Shown: positions 19,882-30,312, counted from the stretch's first letter. The stretch is DNA of 64,000 nt from Pantoea sp. RIT-PI-b (GCF_001187905.1 NZ_LGIS01000012.1:744001-808000), one strand, 5' to 3'. Program-made: numbers and translations. The notes: generated by a model not told the origin, from the sequence alone.

Positions 19882-20049
19882 GGCAGGTTCTCCTTGAATT
19901 AGTCGGTAAACACATCCCTCATCACTCCGTACAACTTGCTCGGATTGGATTGAAAGTAGAGCGGCTTAAGCCGGCAAACCTTCGTGATTTCGCAATGCTT
20001 TAAAACGTCGTGGCAAAATCACAAAGAAAATGGCGTGATATCTCTAATT

Positions 20050-20068
20050 TATAAAACAGCGTTTCATT
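20050..20068. promoter_or_regulatory. KdgR operator of the GPH-GH105 operon
   Basis: TATAAAACAGCGTTTCATT matches the KdgR consensus of pectinolytic enterobacteria (AATRAAAYRNYRTTTYATT) at all but one position. It lies about 170 bp upstream of the transporter start. KdgR represses pectin-catabolism genes and is released by 2-keto-3-deoxygluconate, which independently supports the pectin role of the operon. Confidence 0.7.
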
Positions 20069-20173
20069 TTTGTGGTTAATCAGATGTGAGAATTGCGAGG
20101 TGCAGCACAGGGCAGGCAAAATGACAAAACGGCGTAAACGCAGCCATTTAATGCAGGAATTGTGGTCCTGAGG

Positions 20174-20203
20174 TTGAAAGAAATGGAATTCCTCACGCAT
20201 ACT
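20174..20203 (+). promoter_or_regulatory. Candidate hinT promoter
   Basis: TTGAAA (20174-20179) and CATACT (20198-20203) are spaced by 18 bp and precede hinT by about 35 bp. A small hairpin CCTGA/TCAGG lies in the leader. The rest of the 355-bp divergent gap (19882-20236) holds the KdgR box and no gene that I can recognise. Confidence 0.5.
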
Positions 20204-20236
20204 GCCTGACTGAACTCAGGCTTAAGGAAATGCACC

Positions 20237-20587
20237 ATGGCTGAAGAAACCATTTTCAGTAAAATCATCCGTCGCGAGATTCCCGCCGACGTGGTTTATC
20301 AGGACGAACTGGTCACCGCCTTCCGCGATATCGCGCCCAAAGCGCCCACCCATATTCTGATCATTCCTAACGTATTGATTCCTACCGCCAATGATGTGCA
20401 GGCTGCGCATGAGCAGGCGCTGGGCCGCATGATTACCGTGGCGGTAAAAATTGCCCGTGATGAAGGCATTGCAGAAGATGGCTATCGCCTGATCATGAAC
20501 TGTAATAGCCATGGCGGTCAGGAGGTTTATCACATCCATATGCACCTGGTCGGCGGTCAGCCGCTGGGCCCGATGCTGGCCATCTAA
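20237..20587 (+). CDS. hinT: Purine nucleoside phosphoramidase (HIT protein)
   Basis: Cytoplasmic HIT-superfamily hydrolase of AMP/GMP phosphoramidates and acyl-adenylates. The histidine triad is clear in [10 protein letters not shown] (His99, His101, His103). The 116-residue length is near the 119 of E. coli HinT. AAGGAAA precedes the ATG. It heads a run hinT-ycfL-lpoB-thiK-nagZ-ycfP on the plus strand with short gaps or overlaps, as in E. coli. Confidence 0.95.
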   Translation: MAEETIFSKIIRREIPADVVYQDELVTAFRDIAPKAPTHILIIPNVLIPTANDVQAAHEQALGRMITVAVKIARDEGIAEDGYRLIMNCNSHGGQEVYHIHMHLVGGQPLGPMLAI

Positions 20588-20604
20588 CTCAGGCGGATAA
20601 TGTG

Positions 20605-20970
20605 ATGCGTCAATGGCTGAGTGGCTTGCTGTTGCTGACCCTTGCGGGTTGCAGCAGCGATAAGCCGATGATTAATACTTCGCAGTCGCTGGTGATGGAG
20701 TCGGCGGTGCTGTCAGCAGGCATCATTACCGATGATCCAACGTTGACTGAACAAGATGGTCAGCAGCGTGCCATGAGCGTGTTGTACAACCAGCGTGAAA
20801 CGCCGGTAAAAGTGCACTATCGTTTCTATTGGTACGACGACAAAGGATTGGAAATTACGCCAGAAGAGCCGGCACAGAGCCAAATCGTACCGGCGCATGG
20901 CAGCGTAGAAGTGGCCTCGCAAATGGGCAATCCGACCGCCAGTAAGGTGCGTCTCTATCTTTATCTTTGA
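20605..20970 (+). CDS. ycfL: YcfL-family lipoprotein
   Basis: Predicted 121-residue lipoprotein of unknown function. A short signal peptide ends in the lipobox LAGC (Cys near residue 16). The C-terminal part with VHYRFYWYDDKGLE and VRLYLYL at the end matches the YcfL (DUF1425) family. The ATG at 20605 is preferred; a GTG directly before it at 20602 is also possible. It lies between hinT and lpoB, as in E. coli, but no role in peptidoglycan synthesis is shown. Confidence 0.88.
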   Translation: MRQWLSGLLLLTLAGCSSDKPMINTSQSLVMESAVLSAGIITDDPTLTEQDGQQRAMSVLYNQRETPVKVHYRFYWYDDKGLEITPEEPAQSQIVPAHGSVEVASQMGNPTASKVRLYLYL

Positions 20971-20980
20971 GGAGTAAGCT

Positions 20981-21577
20981 GTGATTCGCAGTGTAAAACG
21001 TTCGGGCGCGCTGTTGTTTGCGCTAATGCTCACCGGTTGTGTGGTGCAACAACAGACGCCGGCACCGGTTGAACCGACGCAGCCAACCCCGCCAACCCAG
21101 CCGGTAGAACCGCCGACGCAGCCAGTGCCGCCGCCGCAAACCGTGCCACAGCCGCCAAAGCTGAAAACCATTAACTGGGATGCCAGCGTGCAGCCGCTGG
21201 TCGGCAAGATGGTGCAATCATCCGGTGTGAATCCAGGCAGCGTGCTGCTGGTGGACCGCATTAAAAACAGCACCAACGGATCGTTGCAGACCGACAAGGC
21301 CACCGACGCGATTCAGAACGCCCTGGCTAACAACGGTAAATTCACCCTGATCACCCCAGAACAGCTGGCGCAGGCCAAGCAGACGCTGGGCTTGTCGCCG
21401 GATGACAGTCTGAACTCGCGCAGCAAAGCGATTGGCCTGGCACGTAACGTCAACGCGCAGTATGTGCTGTACAGCAATGCGCAGGGCGATGTGAAAGCAC
21501 CCACGCTGCAAATGCAGCTGATGATGGTGCAGACCGGTGAAATCATCTGGTCAGGAAACGGTGTTGCTCAACCCTGA
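20981..21577 (+). CDS. lpoB: Penicillin-binding protein activator LpoB
   Basis: Outer-membrane lipoprotein that reaches through the periplasm to switch on PBP1b. The 198-residue chain starts at GTG with GGAG upstream, has a signal peptide with lipobox LTGC, a long proline/glutamine/threonine-rich linker (about residues 25-60) and then the globular TolB-like domain. The proline-rich linker is typical of LpoB. The thiK frame overlaps its 3' end. Confidence 0.94.
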   Translation: MIRSVKRSGALLFALMLTGCVVQQQTPAPVEPTQPTPPTQPVEPPTQPVPPPQTVPQPPKLKTINWDASVQPLVGKMVQSSGVNPGSVLLVDRIKNSTNGSLQTDKATDAIQNALANNGKFTLITPEQLAQAKQTLGLSPDDSLNSRSKAIGLARNVNAQYVLYSNAQGDVKAPTLQMQLMMVQTGEIIWSGNGVAQP

Positions 21578-22379
21578 TTCTCAGCTGCAAAACATGATTC
21601 AGCAACAATGGCCGACGGCGCAAGCTGCCGGTCATTTTTTCGCGCAGCCGGGACTGAGCGGACAAAGCGTGCGCGTGCAAACCGAGCAGGGCGAGCTGCT
21701 GGCGCGTCGTGCGCCGCCGCAGCCGATTCCGTTTGTCGATCGCCAACGCGAATACCGTGTGCTGCGCCAGCTGCGTCATGCGCAACTGGGGCCGCAGGCG
21801 TTGGCGTGGCACGATCCGTGGCTGCTACAGAGCTGGTTACCGGGCGAGGTGCTCACGCCCGCGCAATTTAATGCGCAGCGCGAGGCCATTCTGGCGCTGC
21901 TGCAGCGTCTGCATCAACAGCCGCTCACCGGCTACCGTTTACGTTTAGCGCCGCTGCTGCAGCGTTACTGGCAGCTCTGTCGTCAGCGTCACTGGCGCTG
22001 GCAGCGTCGGCTGCAACGCTTATTACAGCAGGCCGAGCCGCAGCCGCTGCGCCTTGCGCCTCTGCATATGGACGTACATGCCGGCAACCTGGTCGCCACA
22101 CCCACGGGTTTACGCCTGATCGACTGGGAATATGCCGCCGACGGCGATGTGGCGCTGGAGCTGGCGGCAGTTTGCGCGGTTGATGGTGATATGCGCCCGG
22201 CGTGGATTGCCGGTTACGCCGCGCGCGCGCAGCTTGATGAGCGGGTACTGGCGCGCCAGATGCAGCGCTGGCAGCCGTGGCTGCAACTGCTGATGGCCAG
22301 CTGGTACCAGCTGCGGGCCGAGCAGAGTCAGGATGAAACATTACAACAGCTGGCGCAGGCCAGCTGGCATGACCTTTAA
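21561..22379 (+). CDS. thiK: Thiamine kinase
   Basis: Phosphorylates thiamine in salvage. The C-terminal half shows the choline-kinase/APH-type motifs LHMDVHAGNL and LIDWEYAADGD, with the catalytic and metal aspartates. The start is uncertain: GTG at 21561 lies three bases after AGGAA, TTG at 21564 has better spacing, and GTG at 21537 extends further into lpoB. All overlap the lpoB end. The arginine- and glutamine-rich middle is more GC-rich than its neighbours. Length about 270 residues, normal. Confidence 0.88.
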   Translation: MLLNPDSQLQNMIQQQWPTAQAAGHFFAQPGLSGQSVRVQTEQGELLARRAPPQPIPFVDRQREYRVLRQLRHAQLGPQALAWHDPWLLQSWLPGEVLTPAQFNAQREAILALLQRLHQQPLTGYRLRLAPLLQRYWQLCRQRHWRWQRRLQRLLQQAEPQPLRLAPLHMDVHAGNLVATPTGLRLIDWEYAADGDVALELAAVCAVDGDMRPAWIAGYAARAQLDERVLARQMQRWQPWLQLLMASWYQLRAEQSQDETLQQLAQASWHDL

Positions 22380-22394
22380 CCTAGGATTTTAATC

Positions 22395-23438
22395 ATGACC
22401 ATGAACACGCCTGGACCGCTGATGCTTGACGTCGAGAGCTATGAGCTTGATGCCGAAGAGCGCGACATTCTGCAGCATCCGTTGGTGGGCGGGCTGATTC
22501 TGTTTGCCCGTAACTTCCATGATGTTGCGCAGCTGGCAGAGCTGGTGCGCCAGATTCGCGCCGCTTCGCGTAATCGGCTGGTGGTCGCCGTGGATCAGGA
22601 AGGTGGCCGCGTGCAGCGCTTCCGCGACGGCTTTACCCAATTGCCAGCGATGCAATCTTTTGCTGCGCTGCACGATCTCAACAGTGCCGGTGAACTGGCG
22701 CAGCAGGCTGGCTGGCAGATGGCGGCGGAGATGATCGCCATGGACATCGACATCAGCTTCGCCCCGGTGCTGGATATTGGCCACATCAGCGCGGCAATTG
22801 GCGATCGTTCATTCCATGCAGATCCGGCGATTGCGCTGCAGATCGCGCGTCGTTTTATCAACGGCATGCATGAAGCCGGCATGAAAACCACCGGCAAACA
22901 CTTCCCCGGTCACGGCGCGGTCAGCGCGGACTCACATAAAGAGACGCCGCGCGATCCGCGCGATGCCGCCACGCTGCGCCAGCATGACATGGCAATCTTT
23001 AAGCAGTTGATTGACGAACAGCTCCTCGATGCGGTGATGCCGGCGCACGTTATCTATACTGAGGTGGATCCGCTTCCTGCCAGCGGTTCGCCCTACTGGC
23101 TGCAAACCGTGCTGCGTAAAGAGCTCAGCTTCAACGGCGTGATCTTCTCCGATGATTTGTCGATGGAAGGCGCGGCGGTGATGGGCAGCTATGCCGAACG
23201 CGCGCAGCAGTCGCTGAATGCCGGTTGCGATATGATCCTGGTGTGCAATCAGCGAGCAGGCGCAGTAAGCGTGTTGGATAACTTGACGCCGATCGGGGCA
23301 GAGCGCGTGACGCAGTTATACCATCAGGGCCGTATGACCCGTCAAAGCCTGCTGGCAAGCGAGCGCTGGCGGCAGAATCAGCGTCAACTCAGCGCGTTGC
23401 AACAGCGCTGGCTGGCGCATAAAGCTTCGGTCAGCTAA
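22395..23438 (+). CDS. nagZ: Beta-N-acetylhexosaminidase
   Basis: Cytoplasmic glycoside hydrolase family 3 enzyme that removes GlcNAc from anhydro-muropeptides in cell wall recycling. The 347-residue protein carries KHFPGHGAV with the catalytic histidine loop and FSDDLSMEG with the nucleophile aspartate. The E. coli-like N-terminus ([17 protein letters not shown]) is slightly extended by MTMNT. Located between thiK and ycfP. The usual partner nagK, next to cobB in E. coli, is not found in the window. Confidence 0.96.
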   Translation: MTMNTPGPLMLDVESYELDAEERDILQHPLVGGLILFARNFHDVAQLAELVRQIRAASRNRLVVAVDQEGGRVQRFRDGFTQLPAMQSFAALHDLNSAGELAQQAGWQMAAEMIAMDIDISFAPVLDIGHISAAIGDRSFHADPAIALQIARRFINGMHEAGMKTTGKHFPGHGAVSADSHKETPRDPRDAATLRQHDMAIFKQLIDEQLLDAVMPAHVIYTEVDPLPASGSPYWLQTVLRKELSFNGVIFSDDLSMEGAAVMGSYAERAQQSLNAGCDMILVCNQRAGAVSVLDNLTPIGAERVTQLYHQGRMTRQSLLASERWRQNQRQLSALQQRWLAHKASVS

Positions 23439-23477
23439 GCGTCGCTGCCCGGATCTCACTTCACGCTGAGGAAAATC

Positions 23478-24020
23478 ATGATCATCTATTTGCACGGTTT
23501 TGATTCCAACAGTCCGGGCAACCATGAAAAGGTGCTGCAGCTGCAGTTCATTGACCCGGACGTCAGATTAGTCAGTTACAGCACCCGTCATCCCAAACAC
23601 GACATGCAGTTTCTGCTAAAAGAGTGCGATAAGTTGCTGCAACAGGGCGACGATGCGCATCCGTTGATTTGCGGGGTTGGCCTCGGCGGTTATTGGGCCG
23701 AGCGTATTGGTTTTCTTTGCGGCATGCGTCAGGCGATTTTCAATCCCAATCTTTTTCCCTTCGAAAACATGGAAGGCAAAATAGATCGGCCGGAAGAGTA
23801 TCTCGATATTGCCACCAAATGCGTCAGCGATTTCCGCGCAACGAATCGCAACCGCTGTCTGACCATTTTGTCGCGCAATGATGAAGCGCTGGATAATCAG
23901 CGCAGCGCGGCACAGCTGCAGCCGTTCTATGAAATCATCTGGGATGACGAAGCCAGCCATAAATTTAAAAATATTGCGCCGCATTTACAGCGCATCAAAG
24001 CCTTTAAACTCCTCGCCTGA
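23478..24020 (+). CDS. ycfP: UPF0227 alpha/beta-fold protein YcfP
   Basis: A 180-residue protein with an esterase-like alpha/beta fold (IYLHGFDSN at the start, [14 protein letters not shown] in place of a nucleophile elbow). The elbow has Gly-Leu-Gly rather than Gly-x-Ser-x-Gly, so ordinary serine hydrolase activity is doubtful, and its function is unknown. A GAGGAAAATC ribosome site precedes the ATG. Last gene of the hinT run. Confidence 0.93.
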   Translation: MIIYLHGFDSNSPGNHEKVLQLQFIDPDVRLVSYSTRHPKHDMQFLLKECDKLLQQGDDAHPLICGVGLGGYWAERIGFLCGMRQAIFNPNLFPFENMEGKIDRPEEYLDIATKCVSDFRATNRNRCLTILSRNDEALDNQRSAAQLQPFYEIIWDDEASHKFKNIAPHLQRIKAFKLLA

Positions 24021-24084
24021 CCTCCCGTGCGCCGTGTGATGCGGCGCATAAAATGTGTAACATTCTGATAATGCTGTTGAAAGA

Positions 24085-24098
24085 TTGATCCACATCAA
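24085..24098 (+). promoter_or_regulatory. FNR box upstream of ndh
   Basis: TTGATCCACATCAA is a perfect match to the FNR consensus TTGAT-N4-ATCAA. A possible -10 TATTCT lies at 24129-24134, placing the FNR centre near -50 from the start, the position of the repressing site in E. coli ndh. Anaerobic repression of ndh is therefore likely conserved. Confidence 0.75.
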
Positions 24099-24232
24099 TT
24101 TTCTTATGTTATGTCTCCGACGCCGTGATATTCTGCCCTTAGCTCGCGATTTAACGTCGCCAACCCTATGTTTATTAAGGTTTTTATTAACCATTAATTA
24201 ACTATTGGTTTACAACTTTGAGGGGGTCTTTG

Positions 24233-25537
24233 TTGACTACATCTATGGAAAAAATCGTTATCATCGGCGGTGGTGCTGGAGGCTTAGAACTGGCCACGCA
24301 GCTGGGTCACAAGCTGGGACGCAAGAAAAAAGCCGAGATCATTCTGGTCGATCGTAACCACAGCCACCTGTGGAAACCGTTGCTGCATGAAGTGGCGACC
24401 GGTTCGATGGACGAAGGTATTGATGCGCTGAGCTATCTGGCGCACGCGCGCAATCACGGCTTCCAGTTCCAGCTGGGATCGCTGACGCAAATCAACCGTG
24501 AGAATAAAACCCTTGAGCTGGCCGAAATCCGCGATGCCGAAGGTGCGCTGTTAGTGCCGCAGCGTGAGCTGGCTTACGATCGCCTGGTCATTGCGCTCGG
24601 CAGCACCTCAAACGACTTCGGCACGCCGGGCGTAAAAGATCACTGCATCTTCCTCGATAACCCGCATCAGGCGCGCCGTTTCCACAACGAAATGCTTAAC
24701 TTGTTCCTGCGTTTCTCGGCCAGCGAAGGCAGCCTGGAAAAAGTGAACATTGCCATCGTCGGCGGCGGCGCTACCGGCGTGGAACTCTCCGCTGAGCTGT
24801 ATAACGCGGTGAAACAGCTTCACAGCTACGGCTACAAAGGTCTGGACAGCTCTTCGTTGAACGTCACGCTGGTGGAAGCCGGTGAACGTATTTTGCCTGC
24901 GCTGCCACCGCGTATCTCTGCTGCGGCGCATCAGGAGCTGACCAAGCTTGGCGTGCGCGTGTTGACGCAAACCATGGTCACCAGCGCCACGGAAAACGGC
25001 TTGAATACCAAAGGCGGCGAATTTATTGATGCCGATCTGATGGTGTGGGCGGCGGGGATTAAAGCGCCAGATTTTCTGAAGGAGATTGGCGGGCTGGAAA
25101 CCAACCGCATTAATCAGCTGGTGGTGAAAGAGACGCTGCAAACCACGCTGGATGATGATATCTACGCCATTGGCGACTGTGCATCCTGCGCGCTGCCGGG
25201 TGGCGGATTTGTACCGCCGCGCGCGCAGTCAGCGCATCAGATGGCTTCCCGCGCGCTGGAAAACATTCTCGCGCAGCGTAAAGACAAGCCGCTGAAAGCC
25301 TACGTTTATAAAGATCATGGTTCTCTGGTATCGCTGTCGCGCTTCAGCACCGTGGGAAGTTTGATGGGTAACCTGATGCGCGGTTCAATGATGGTAGAAG
25401 GGCGTATTGCACGTTTTGTCTACATCTCTCTATATCGTATGCACCAGATTGCGCTCCACGGATACTTCAAGACCGGGCTGATGATGTTGGTTGGCAGTCT
25501 TAACCGCGTACTGCGTCCGCGCCTCAAGCTGCACTAA
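24233..25537 (+). CDS. ndh: NADH:quinone reductase type II
   Basis: Membrane-associated, non-proton-pumping NADH dehydrogenase. The start is a TTG at 24233 after GAGGGGGT, giving MTTSMEKIV and 434 residues, the E. coli length; an upstream in-frame TTG at 24218 is inside the Shine-Dalgarno. FAD motif GGGAGGLE at the N-terminus, NAD motif [13 protein letters not shown] near residue 175 and YAIGDCASC are intact. The C-terminal amphipathic part is the membrane anchor. Preceded by an FNR box. Confidence 0.96.
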   Translation: MTTSMEKIVIIGGGAGGLELATQLGHKLGRKKKAEIILVDRNHSHLWKPLLHEVATGSMDEGIDALSYLAHARNHGFQFQLGSLTQINRENKTLELAEIRDAEGALLVPQRELAYDRLVIALGSTSNDFGTPGVKDHCIFLDNPHQARRFHNEMLNLFLRFSASEGSLEKVNIAIVGGGATGVELSAELYNAVKQLHSYGYKGLDSSSLNVTLVEAGERILPALPPRISAAAHQELTKLGVRVLTQTMVTSATENGLNTKGGEFIDADLMVWAAGIKAPDFLKEIGGLETNRINQLVVKETLQTTLDDDIYAIGDCASCALPGGGFVPPRAQSAHQMASRALENILAQRKDKPLKAYVYKDHGSLVSLSRFSTVGSLMGNLMRGSMMVEGRIARFVYISLYRMHQIALHGYFKTGLMMLVGSLNRVLRPRLKLH

Positions 25538-25832
25538 TGATTTTCGGGCGGTGCAATCCCGCCCCAAGCCACACCCGCTGCCGTAACCTGCTGAAAATAC
25601 CCGTTCAGCTTAAGGTTACGGCGCTATTACACCCGCTCTCAGAACTCTCCTAAAAGCTGGCCCTGATGGGTTTCCGCTGCGTTTCCTCCATTAATCTGAT
25701 GTTGCAATTACGGTCCATCTGTAAAACTTATTACCAACAAACACGGCGCGGCGCGCACGCCGGTTATGCCTCGGCTACCAGGATTTCGTAGCGGCAGGAA
25801 TGCGCGGTAACAACCTTCAGGAGGACATTCCT

Positions 25833-26375
25833 GTGAATAAATCAATGTTAGCGGGTATCGGTATCGGCGTAGCAGCAGCGTTAGGTGTTGCCGCAGTCGC
25901 CAGCATGGATGTTTTCGATCGCGGCCCGCAGTTTGCACAAGTTCTGTCGGCGACGCCGATCAAAGAGAGCATCAAACAGCCGCGACAGGAGTGTCGCAAT
26001 GTGACCTTAACCCATCGCCGAGCGGTACAGGATGAGAATCGTATCGCCGGTTCAGTATTGGGTGCGGTAGCGGGTGGCGTGTTGGGCCACCAGTTTGGCG
26101 GCGGACGCGGTCGCGATGTGGCGACGGTAGCTGGCGCGCTGGCCGGAGGTTACGGCGGTAATCAGGTGCAGGGTGCGCTGCAGGATCGTGATACTTACAC
26201 CACCAACGAGCAACGTTGCAAAACGGTATACGATAAACAGGAAAAAATGCTGGGTTATGACGTGACCTATAAAATAGGCGACCAGCAGGGCAAGATCCGC
26301 ATGGAGAATGACCCTGGCACCCGCATTCCGCTCGACCGCAACGGTCAGCTGATCCTGAATTCGAATCAGGCCTAA
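25833..26375 (+). CDS. ycfJ: Glycine-zipper protein YcfJ
   Basis: A 180-residue envelope protein with glycine-zipper 2TM (Rick_17kDa_Anti-like) repeats, function unknown. The start at GTG 25833 is set by CAGGAGGA just upstream and by identity of MNKSMLAGIGIGVAAALGV to E. coli YcfJ. The glycine-rich stretch GSVLGAVAGGVLGHQFGGG lies near residues 70-90. Two cysteines (ECRN and QRCK) may pair in the periplasm. The preceding 295 bp hold no recognised gene. Followed by a terminator. Confidence 0.93.
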   Translation: MNKSMLAGIGIGVAAALGVAAVASMDVFDRGPQFAQVLSATPIKESIKQPRQECRNVTLTHRRAVQDENRIAGSVLGAVAGGVLGHQFGGGRGRDVATVAGALAGGYGGNQVQGALQDRDTYTTNEQRCKTVYDKQEKMLGYDVTYKIGDQQGKIRMENDPGTRIPLDRNGQLILNSNQA

Positions 26376-26410
26376 TTGGGCAAAGCTACATCACAGCAGC
26401 AGTAACGAAA

Positions 26411-26434
26411 AAAGCGCCGTAAGGCGCTTTTTTT
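26411..26434 (+). terminator. ycfJ rho-independent terminator
   Basis: Stem AAAGCGCC (26411-26418) and GGCGCTTT (26423-26430), loop GTAA, then more T; A-rich before it, so it can also work on the minus strand. It lies about 35 bp after the ycfJ stop. Confidence 0.88.
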
Positions 26435-26454
26435 GTATATGAGATCCTCAACTC

Positions 26455-26546
26455 GCACGGATTCGTAGCGGCGCAATTTATTGCGCCTTATCAATGGCGC
26501 ACGGAGTCAAAGGCGCGCGATGAATCGCGCCGCTACGATTCCGTGC
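26455..26546. repeat. 92-bp palindromic intergenic repeat
   Basis: Outer arms GCACGGATTCGTAGCGGCGC (26455-26474) and its inverted copy at 26527-26546 match at 19 of 20 positions. Inside are hairpins GCGCAAT/TTGCGC at 26471-26487 and GGCGCG/CGCGCC around 26512-26531, so the whole unit folds as a branched cruciform. It lies between the convergent genes ycfJ and mfd. A fragment of the same motif (TTTCGTAGCGGC) is at 25785-25796. Confidence 0.75.
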
Positions 26547-26555
26547 GGATATCCA

Positions 26556-29500
26556 CTAAACCCGGTTCTTCGCCAGCTCGCTAACAAAACTCTGCACCCA
26601 CTCCATACGGATTTTCCGGTCCGCCATTTCACGGGTGAATTTCAGACGGGTTGGCCCATCCAGTTTCCACTGCTGCGGATCTTTCTGCAGCAGGCCAATC
26701 AGCCAGCCTGGATCGACGTGGTTCTGCGGCGCGAACTCGAAGAAGCCGCCTTTATCGCTGGCTTCAATCTTACGAATCCCCAACTCGCGCGCCACTAAAC
26801 GCAGCCCGGCGATGTCCAGCAAATTACGCGCCGCATCCGGCAGTTTGCCAAAGCGATCGATCATCTCCACCTTCAACTCAGCCAAATCCTGCTCATCCGC
26901 AGCGCTGGCTACGCGTTTGTACAGCGACAAACGGGTATTCACATCGGGGATAAAATCATCCGGCAGCAGGGCGGGCATGCGCAGTTCGATTTCGGTTTGG
27001 TTGCTGGTGAGATCTTCCAGTGACGGCTCGCGACCCGCTTTCAACGCATCAACCGCGTTCTCCAGCAGCTCCATATACAGCGTGAAACCGATGGTTTCCA
27101 TCTGTCCGCTCTGATCTTCGCCGAGCAGTTCACCGGCACCGCGAATCTCCAGATCGTGCGTTGCCAGCGCGAAACCAGCGCCTAAATCTTCCAGCGAAGC
27201 GATGGCCTCGAGGCGTTTCTGTGCATCGGTGGTCATCGCTTTCGGATGCGGCGTTAGCAGCCACGCATATGCCTGATGATGCGAACGGCCCACGCGGCCG
27301 CGCAGCTGATGCAGCTGCGCCAAACCAAAGTGATCGGCGCGCTCAATGATGATGGTATTCGCGCTGGGCACATCGATACCGGTTTCGATGATGGTGGTAC
27401 ACACCAGCACGTTAAAGCGCTGATGGTGGAAATCGTTCATCACCCGCTCCAGATCGCGCTCGCGCATCTGGCCGTGACCAATGGCGATACGCGCTTCCGG
27501 CACCAGTTCTGCCAGCCGCTGCGCCGCTTTCTCGATGTTCTCCACGTCATTGTAGAGATAGTAAACCTGGCCACCGCGCAGCACTTCACGCAGGATCGCC
27601 TCGCGCACCACCAGGCTGTCGTACTCGCGCACAAAGGTTTTCACCGCCATACGTCGTGCCGGTGGCGTGGCAATAATCGACAGATCGCGCATGCCGCTCA
27701 TCGCCATATTCAGCGTACGCGGAATTGGCGTAGCGGTGAGCGTCAGGATATCCACATCGGCGCGCATCGCCTTGATACGCTCTTTGTGACGCACGCCAAA
27801 GCGGTGCTCTTCATCGACGATCAGCAGGCCGAGATCGTGCCATTTCAGATCGTTCGACAGCAGCTTGTGCGTACCTATCAGAATATCGACTTTGCCTTCG
27901 CGTGCCTGTTCCAGCACCTGACTTTGCTCTTTCGCGGTACGGAAACGCGACAGCATCTCAATACGCACCGGCCAGTTGGCGAAACGATCGCGGAAGTTGT
28001 CGTAATGTTGCTGCGCCAGCAGCGTGGTCGGCACCAGCACGGCAACCTGTTTGGCATTTTCGACCGCGAGGAACGCGGCACGCATCGCCACTTCGGTTTT
28101 ACCAAAGCCCACGTCGCCGCACACCAGGCGATCCATCGCCAGCGGCTGGCACATGTCGCTCAGTACGGCATTGATCGCCTGGCCTTGATCCGGCGTAGTT
28201 TCAAACGGGAAGCCTTCACAGAACAGCTGATACTGATCGCGATCGTGCTTAAAGGCGAAGCCGGTCTTGGCGGCGCGCTGGGCGTAGATATCCAGCAGCT
28301 CTGCCGCCACGTCGCGCACTTTCTCGGCGGCTTTCTGCCGCGCGCGTGACCAGGCATCACTGCCGAGTTTATGCAGCGGCGCATTCTCATCCGCGCCACC
28401 GGCATAGCGGCTGATTAAATGCAGCGACGAAACCGGCACGTACAGTTTGGCATCTCCGGCATAGGAGAGCATCAAGTATTCCGCCACGATGCCGCCGGCT
28501 TCCAGCGTGGTCAGGCCGATATAGCGCCCAACGCCGTGCTCCAGATGCACCACCGGCTGGCCGGGATGCAGCTCGGCGAGGTTGCGGATCAATACGTCTG
28601 GATTGATGGTGCGGCGATTATCCTGGCGGCGGCGACTGACGCGCTCGCCGAGCAGATCGCTTTCGCAGATCAACGCCAGCTGGCGCTGGGTATCGATAAA
28701 GCCACGCTCGCTGGCGCCGATCATCAGGCTGTACGGCTGATCGACGGCTTGATCGAAGTGATCGATAGCGTGCGGACGCAGTTTGATGCGCGTCAGCAGC
28801 TCTTGCAGGCTTTCACGGCGGCCTTCGCTCTCAACCGAAAAAATCACCTGCCCGCTGAACTGCTCCAGGAACTGACGCAGCAGATCAAGCGGTGCTTTGG
28901 CCTGCGCCTGCACGGTTAATTCCGGCAGCGGTTGATAACCGAGGTTGGTGTTTGCGGCTTTCTCCGGCAGCGTCTCGCTGCTCAGCTGCATGCGCGGCCA
29001 GGCTTTCAGTTCGCTGAGCAGCGCATCGGGGCGCAGCCACAGCGTGACCGGCTCCAGCAGCGGGCGCATCGGGTCGATGCGGCGATTCTCGAAGCGCGCA
29101 TTGGCGTCAAGCCAAAAGCGCTCGGCGCTCGCCAGCAAATCGCCGCTGTTGAGCAGCAGCGTGTTGCCCGGAAGATAGCTGAACAGCGTCGGCAGCTCCT
29201 GCTCGAAAAATAGCGGCTGCCAGTATTCGATACCGGCGGGCAGCGTGCCTTTGCTCACCTGCTGATAGACGTGTTCTGGCTCGCGGCGCACGTCAAAGGT
29301 TTCACGCCAGCGGCTGCGGAACAGTTCGATGGCGGCTTTATCGGTCGGGAACTCATGTGCAGGCAGCAGGTTGATGGCGTTGACCGCTTCCAGCGTGCGC
29401 TGGGTATCGACATCAAACAGGCGCAGGCTATCAATTTCGTCATCAAAGAAGTCGATGCGATAGGGCTGATCGCTGCCCATCGGGAAGAGATCGAGCAGCG

Positions 29501-29999
29501 CGCCGCGCGTGGCGTATTCGCCATGCTCCATCACCTGATCGACATGGCGATAGCCGGCCTGCTCCAGCTGATCGCGCAGCGCATCGCGCGACAGTTTTTG
29601 CCCCTGCTGCATCACCAGCGCATGACCGTGCAGGAAGCTGTGTGGACAGACGCGCTGCATCAGCGTGTTGACCGGCATAATCAGCATGCCGCGCGTTAAG
29701 TTCGGCAGTTGATACAGCGTGGAGAGACGAGCGGAGATAATGTCCTGATGCGGTGAGAAGCTGTCGTAGGGCAGCGTTTCCCAGTCAGCGAGATTGGTGA
29801 CCGGCAGATCGGTGAACTGGCGAATCTCCTCCTGCAGACGCAGGGCAGATTGCATATCCGGGGTAATCATCAACACCGGACCGCTGTGGCGTTCGGTGAT
29901 GCTGGCACACTCAAGCGCTTGTGCAGCGCCGACTAGCTGGCCGAGCTGGCGATGATCGCCGGCTTTGACTGGCAGGGTATAACGACTCTGTTCCGACAT
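26556..29999 (-). CDS. mfd: Transcription-repair coupling factor
   Basis: ATP-driven translocase that removes stalled RNA polymerase and recruits UvrA. The start at 29999 ([15 protein letters not shown]) gives 1147 residues, one less than I recall for E. coli; an upstream in-frame Met adds 22 unrelated residues. Domain order: UvrB-like N-terminus, RNA polymerase-interacting domain near residue 480-550 ([12 protein letters not shown]), helicase domains with [15 protein letters not shown] and DEEHRFG, the TRG motif region, and the C-terminal D7 domain. Stop lies 10 bp from the palindromic repeat. Confidence 0.97.
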   Translation of the reverse strand: MSEQSRYTLPVKAGDHRQLGQLVGAAQALECASITERHSGPVLMITPDMQSALRLQEEIRQFTDLPVTNLADWETLPYDSFSPHQDIISARLSTLYQLPNLTRGMLIMPVNTLMQRVCPHSFLHGHALVMQQGQKLSRDALRDQLEQAGYRHVDQVMEHGEYATRGALLDLFPMGSDQPYRIDFFDDEIDSLRLFDVDTQRTLEAVNAINLLPAHEFPTDKAAIELFRSRWRETFDVRREPEHVYQQVSKGTLPAGIEYWQPLFFEQELPTLFSYLPGNTLLLNSGDLLASAERFWLDANARFENRRIDPMRPLLEPVTLWLRPDALLSELKAWPRMQLSSETLPEKAANTNLGYQPLPELTVQAQAKAPLDLLRQFLEQFSGQVIFSVESEGRRESLQELLTRIKLRPHAIDHFDQAVDQPYSLMIGASERGFIDTQRQLALICESDLLGERVSRRRQDNRRTINPDVLIRNLAELHPGQPVVHLEHGVGRYIGLTTLEAGGIVAEYLMLSYAGDAKLYVPVSSLHLISRYAGGADENAPLHKLGSDAWSRARQKAAEKVRDVAAELLDIYAQRAAKTGFAFKHDRDQYQLFCEGFPFETTPDQGQAINAVLSDMCQPLAMDRLVCGDVGFGKTEVAMRAAFLAVENAKQVAVLVPTTLLAQQHYDNFRDRFANWPVRIEMLSRFRTAKEQSQVLEQAREGKVDILIGTHKLLSNDLKWHDLGLLIVDEEHRFGVRHKERIKAMRADVDILTLTATPIPRTLNMAMSGMRDLSIIATPPARRMAVKTFVREYDSLVVREAILREVLRGGQVYYLYNDVENIEKAAQRLAELVPEARIAIGHGQMRERDLERVMNDFHHQRFNVLVCTTIIETGIDVPSANTIIIERADHFGLAQLHQLRGRVGRSHHQAYAWLLTPHPKAMTTDAQKRLEAIASLEDLGAGFALATHDLEIRGAGELLGEDQSGQMETIGFTLYMELLENAVDALKAGREPSLEDLTSNQTEIELRMPALLPDDFIPDVNTRLSLYKRVASAADEQDLAELKVEMIDRFGKLPDAARNLLDIAGLRLVARELGIRKIEASDKGGFFEFAPQNHVDPGWLIGLLQKDPQQWKLDGPTRLKFTREMADRKIRMEWVQSFVSELAKNRV

Positions 30000-30102
30000 G
30001 GGATCTCGACATTCTCTCCTTGGATTACAGGGCGTCATCATTCCATAATCCGCCCTGAGGATCATCTGTCGTGGTGCGATTTCTCACACTATGTCGGTTC
30101 TG

Positions 30103-30312
30103 CTACTTGGTGGATTGCTGTGTATAGTGCATACGGGGTCGATCGACATTGGCCCATGACAGCTCTTTTTCCAGATGATAGCTGTGGTTGCCGTCGTCCC
30201 ACTTCACGTAATAACCGGTGGGCGAATCGCCCTGTTCGAAAACGTTCACAATCTCCCCTCTGATCTCGCCCGATTTATGTTTAACGATGCTGCCTTTAGG
30301 AAATTTCAACAT
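30103..30312 (-). CDS. Small conserved-type hypothetical protein
   Basis: A 69-residue frame reading MLKFPKGSIVKHKSGEIRGE at its start. GGGAG lies nine bases before the ATG, and the sequence is mixed polar with alternating beta-type residues (VKHKSGEIRGEIVNVF and GYYVKWDDGNHSY), which resembles a small SH3-like or KOW-type barrel. I do not recognise the family. It lies upstream of mfd on the same strand with a 103-bp gap, where E. coli has ycfT between mfd and lolC. Probably a real gene; function unknown. Confidence 0.65.
   Translation of the reverse strand: MLKFPKGSIVKHKSGEIRGEIVNVFEQGDSPTGYYVKWDDGNHSYHLEKELSWANVDRPRMHYTQQSTK

Noticed and set aside
27276..28349. 357-codon open frame antisense to mfd
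   Set aside because: It mirrors the strongly conserved mfd coding frame and arises from GC-rich codon bias; no ribosome site and the peptide is histidine-rich without family features.
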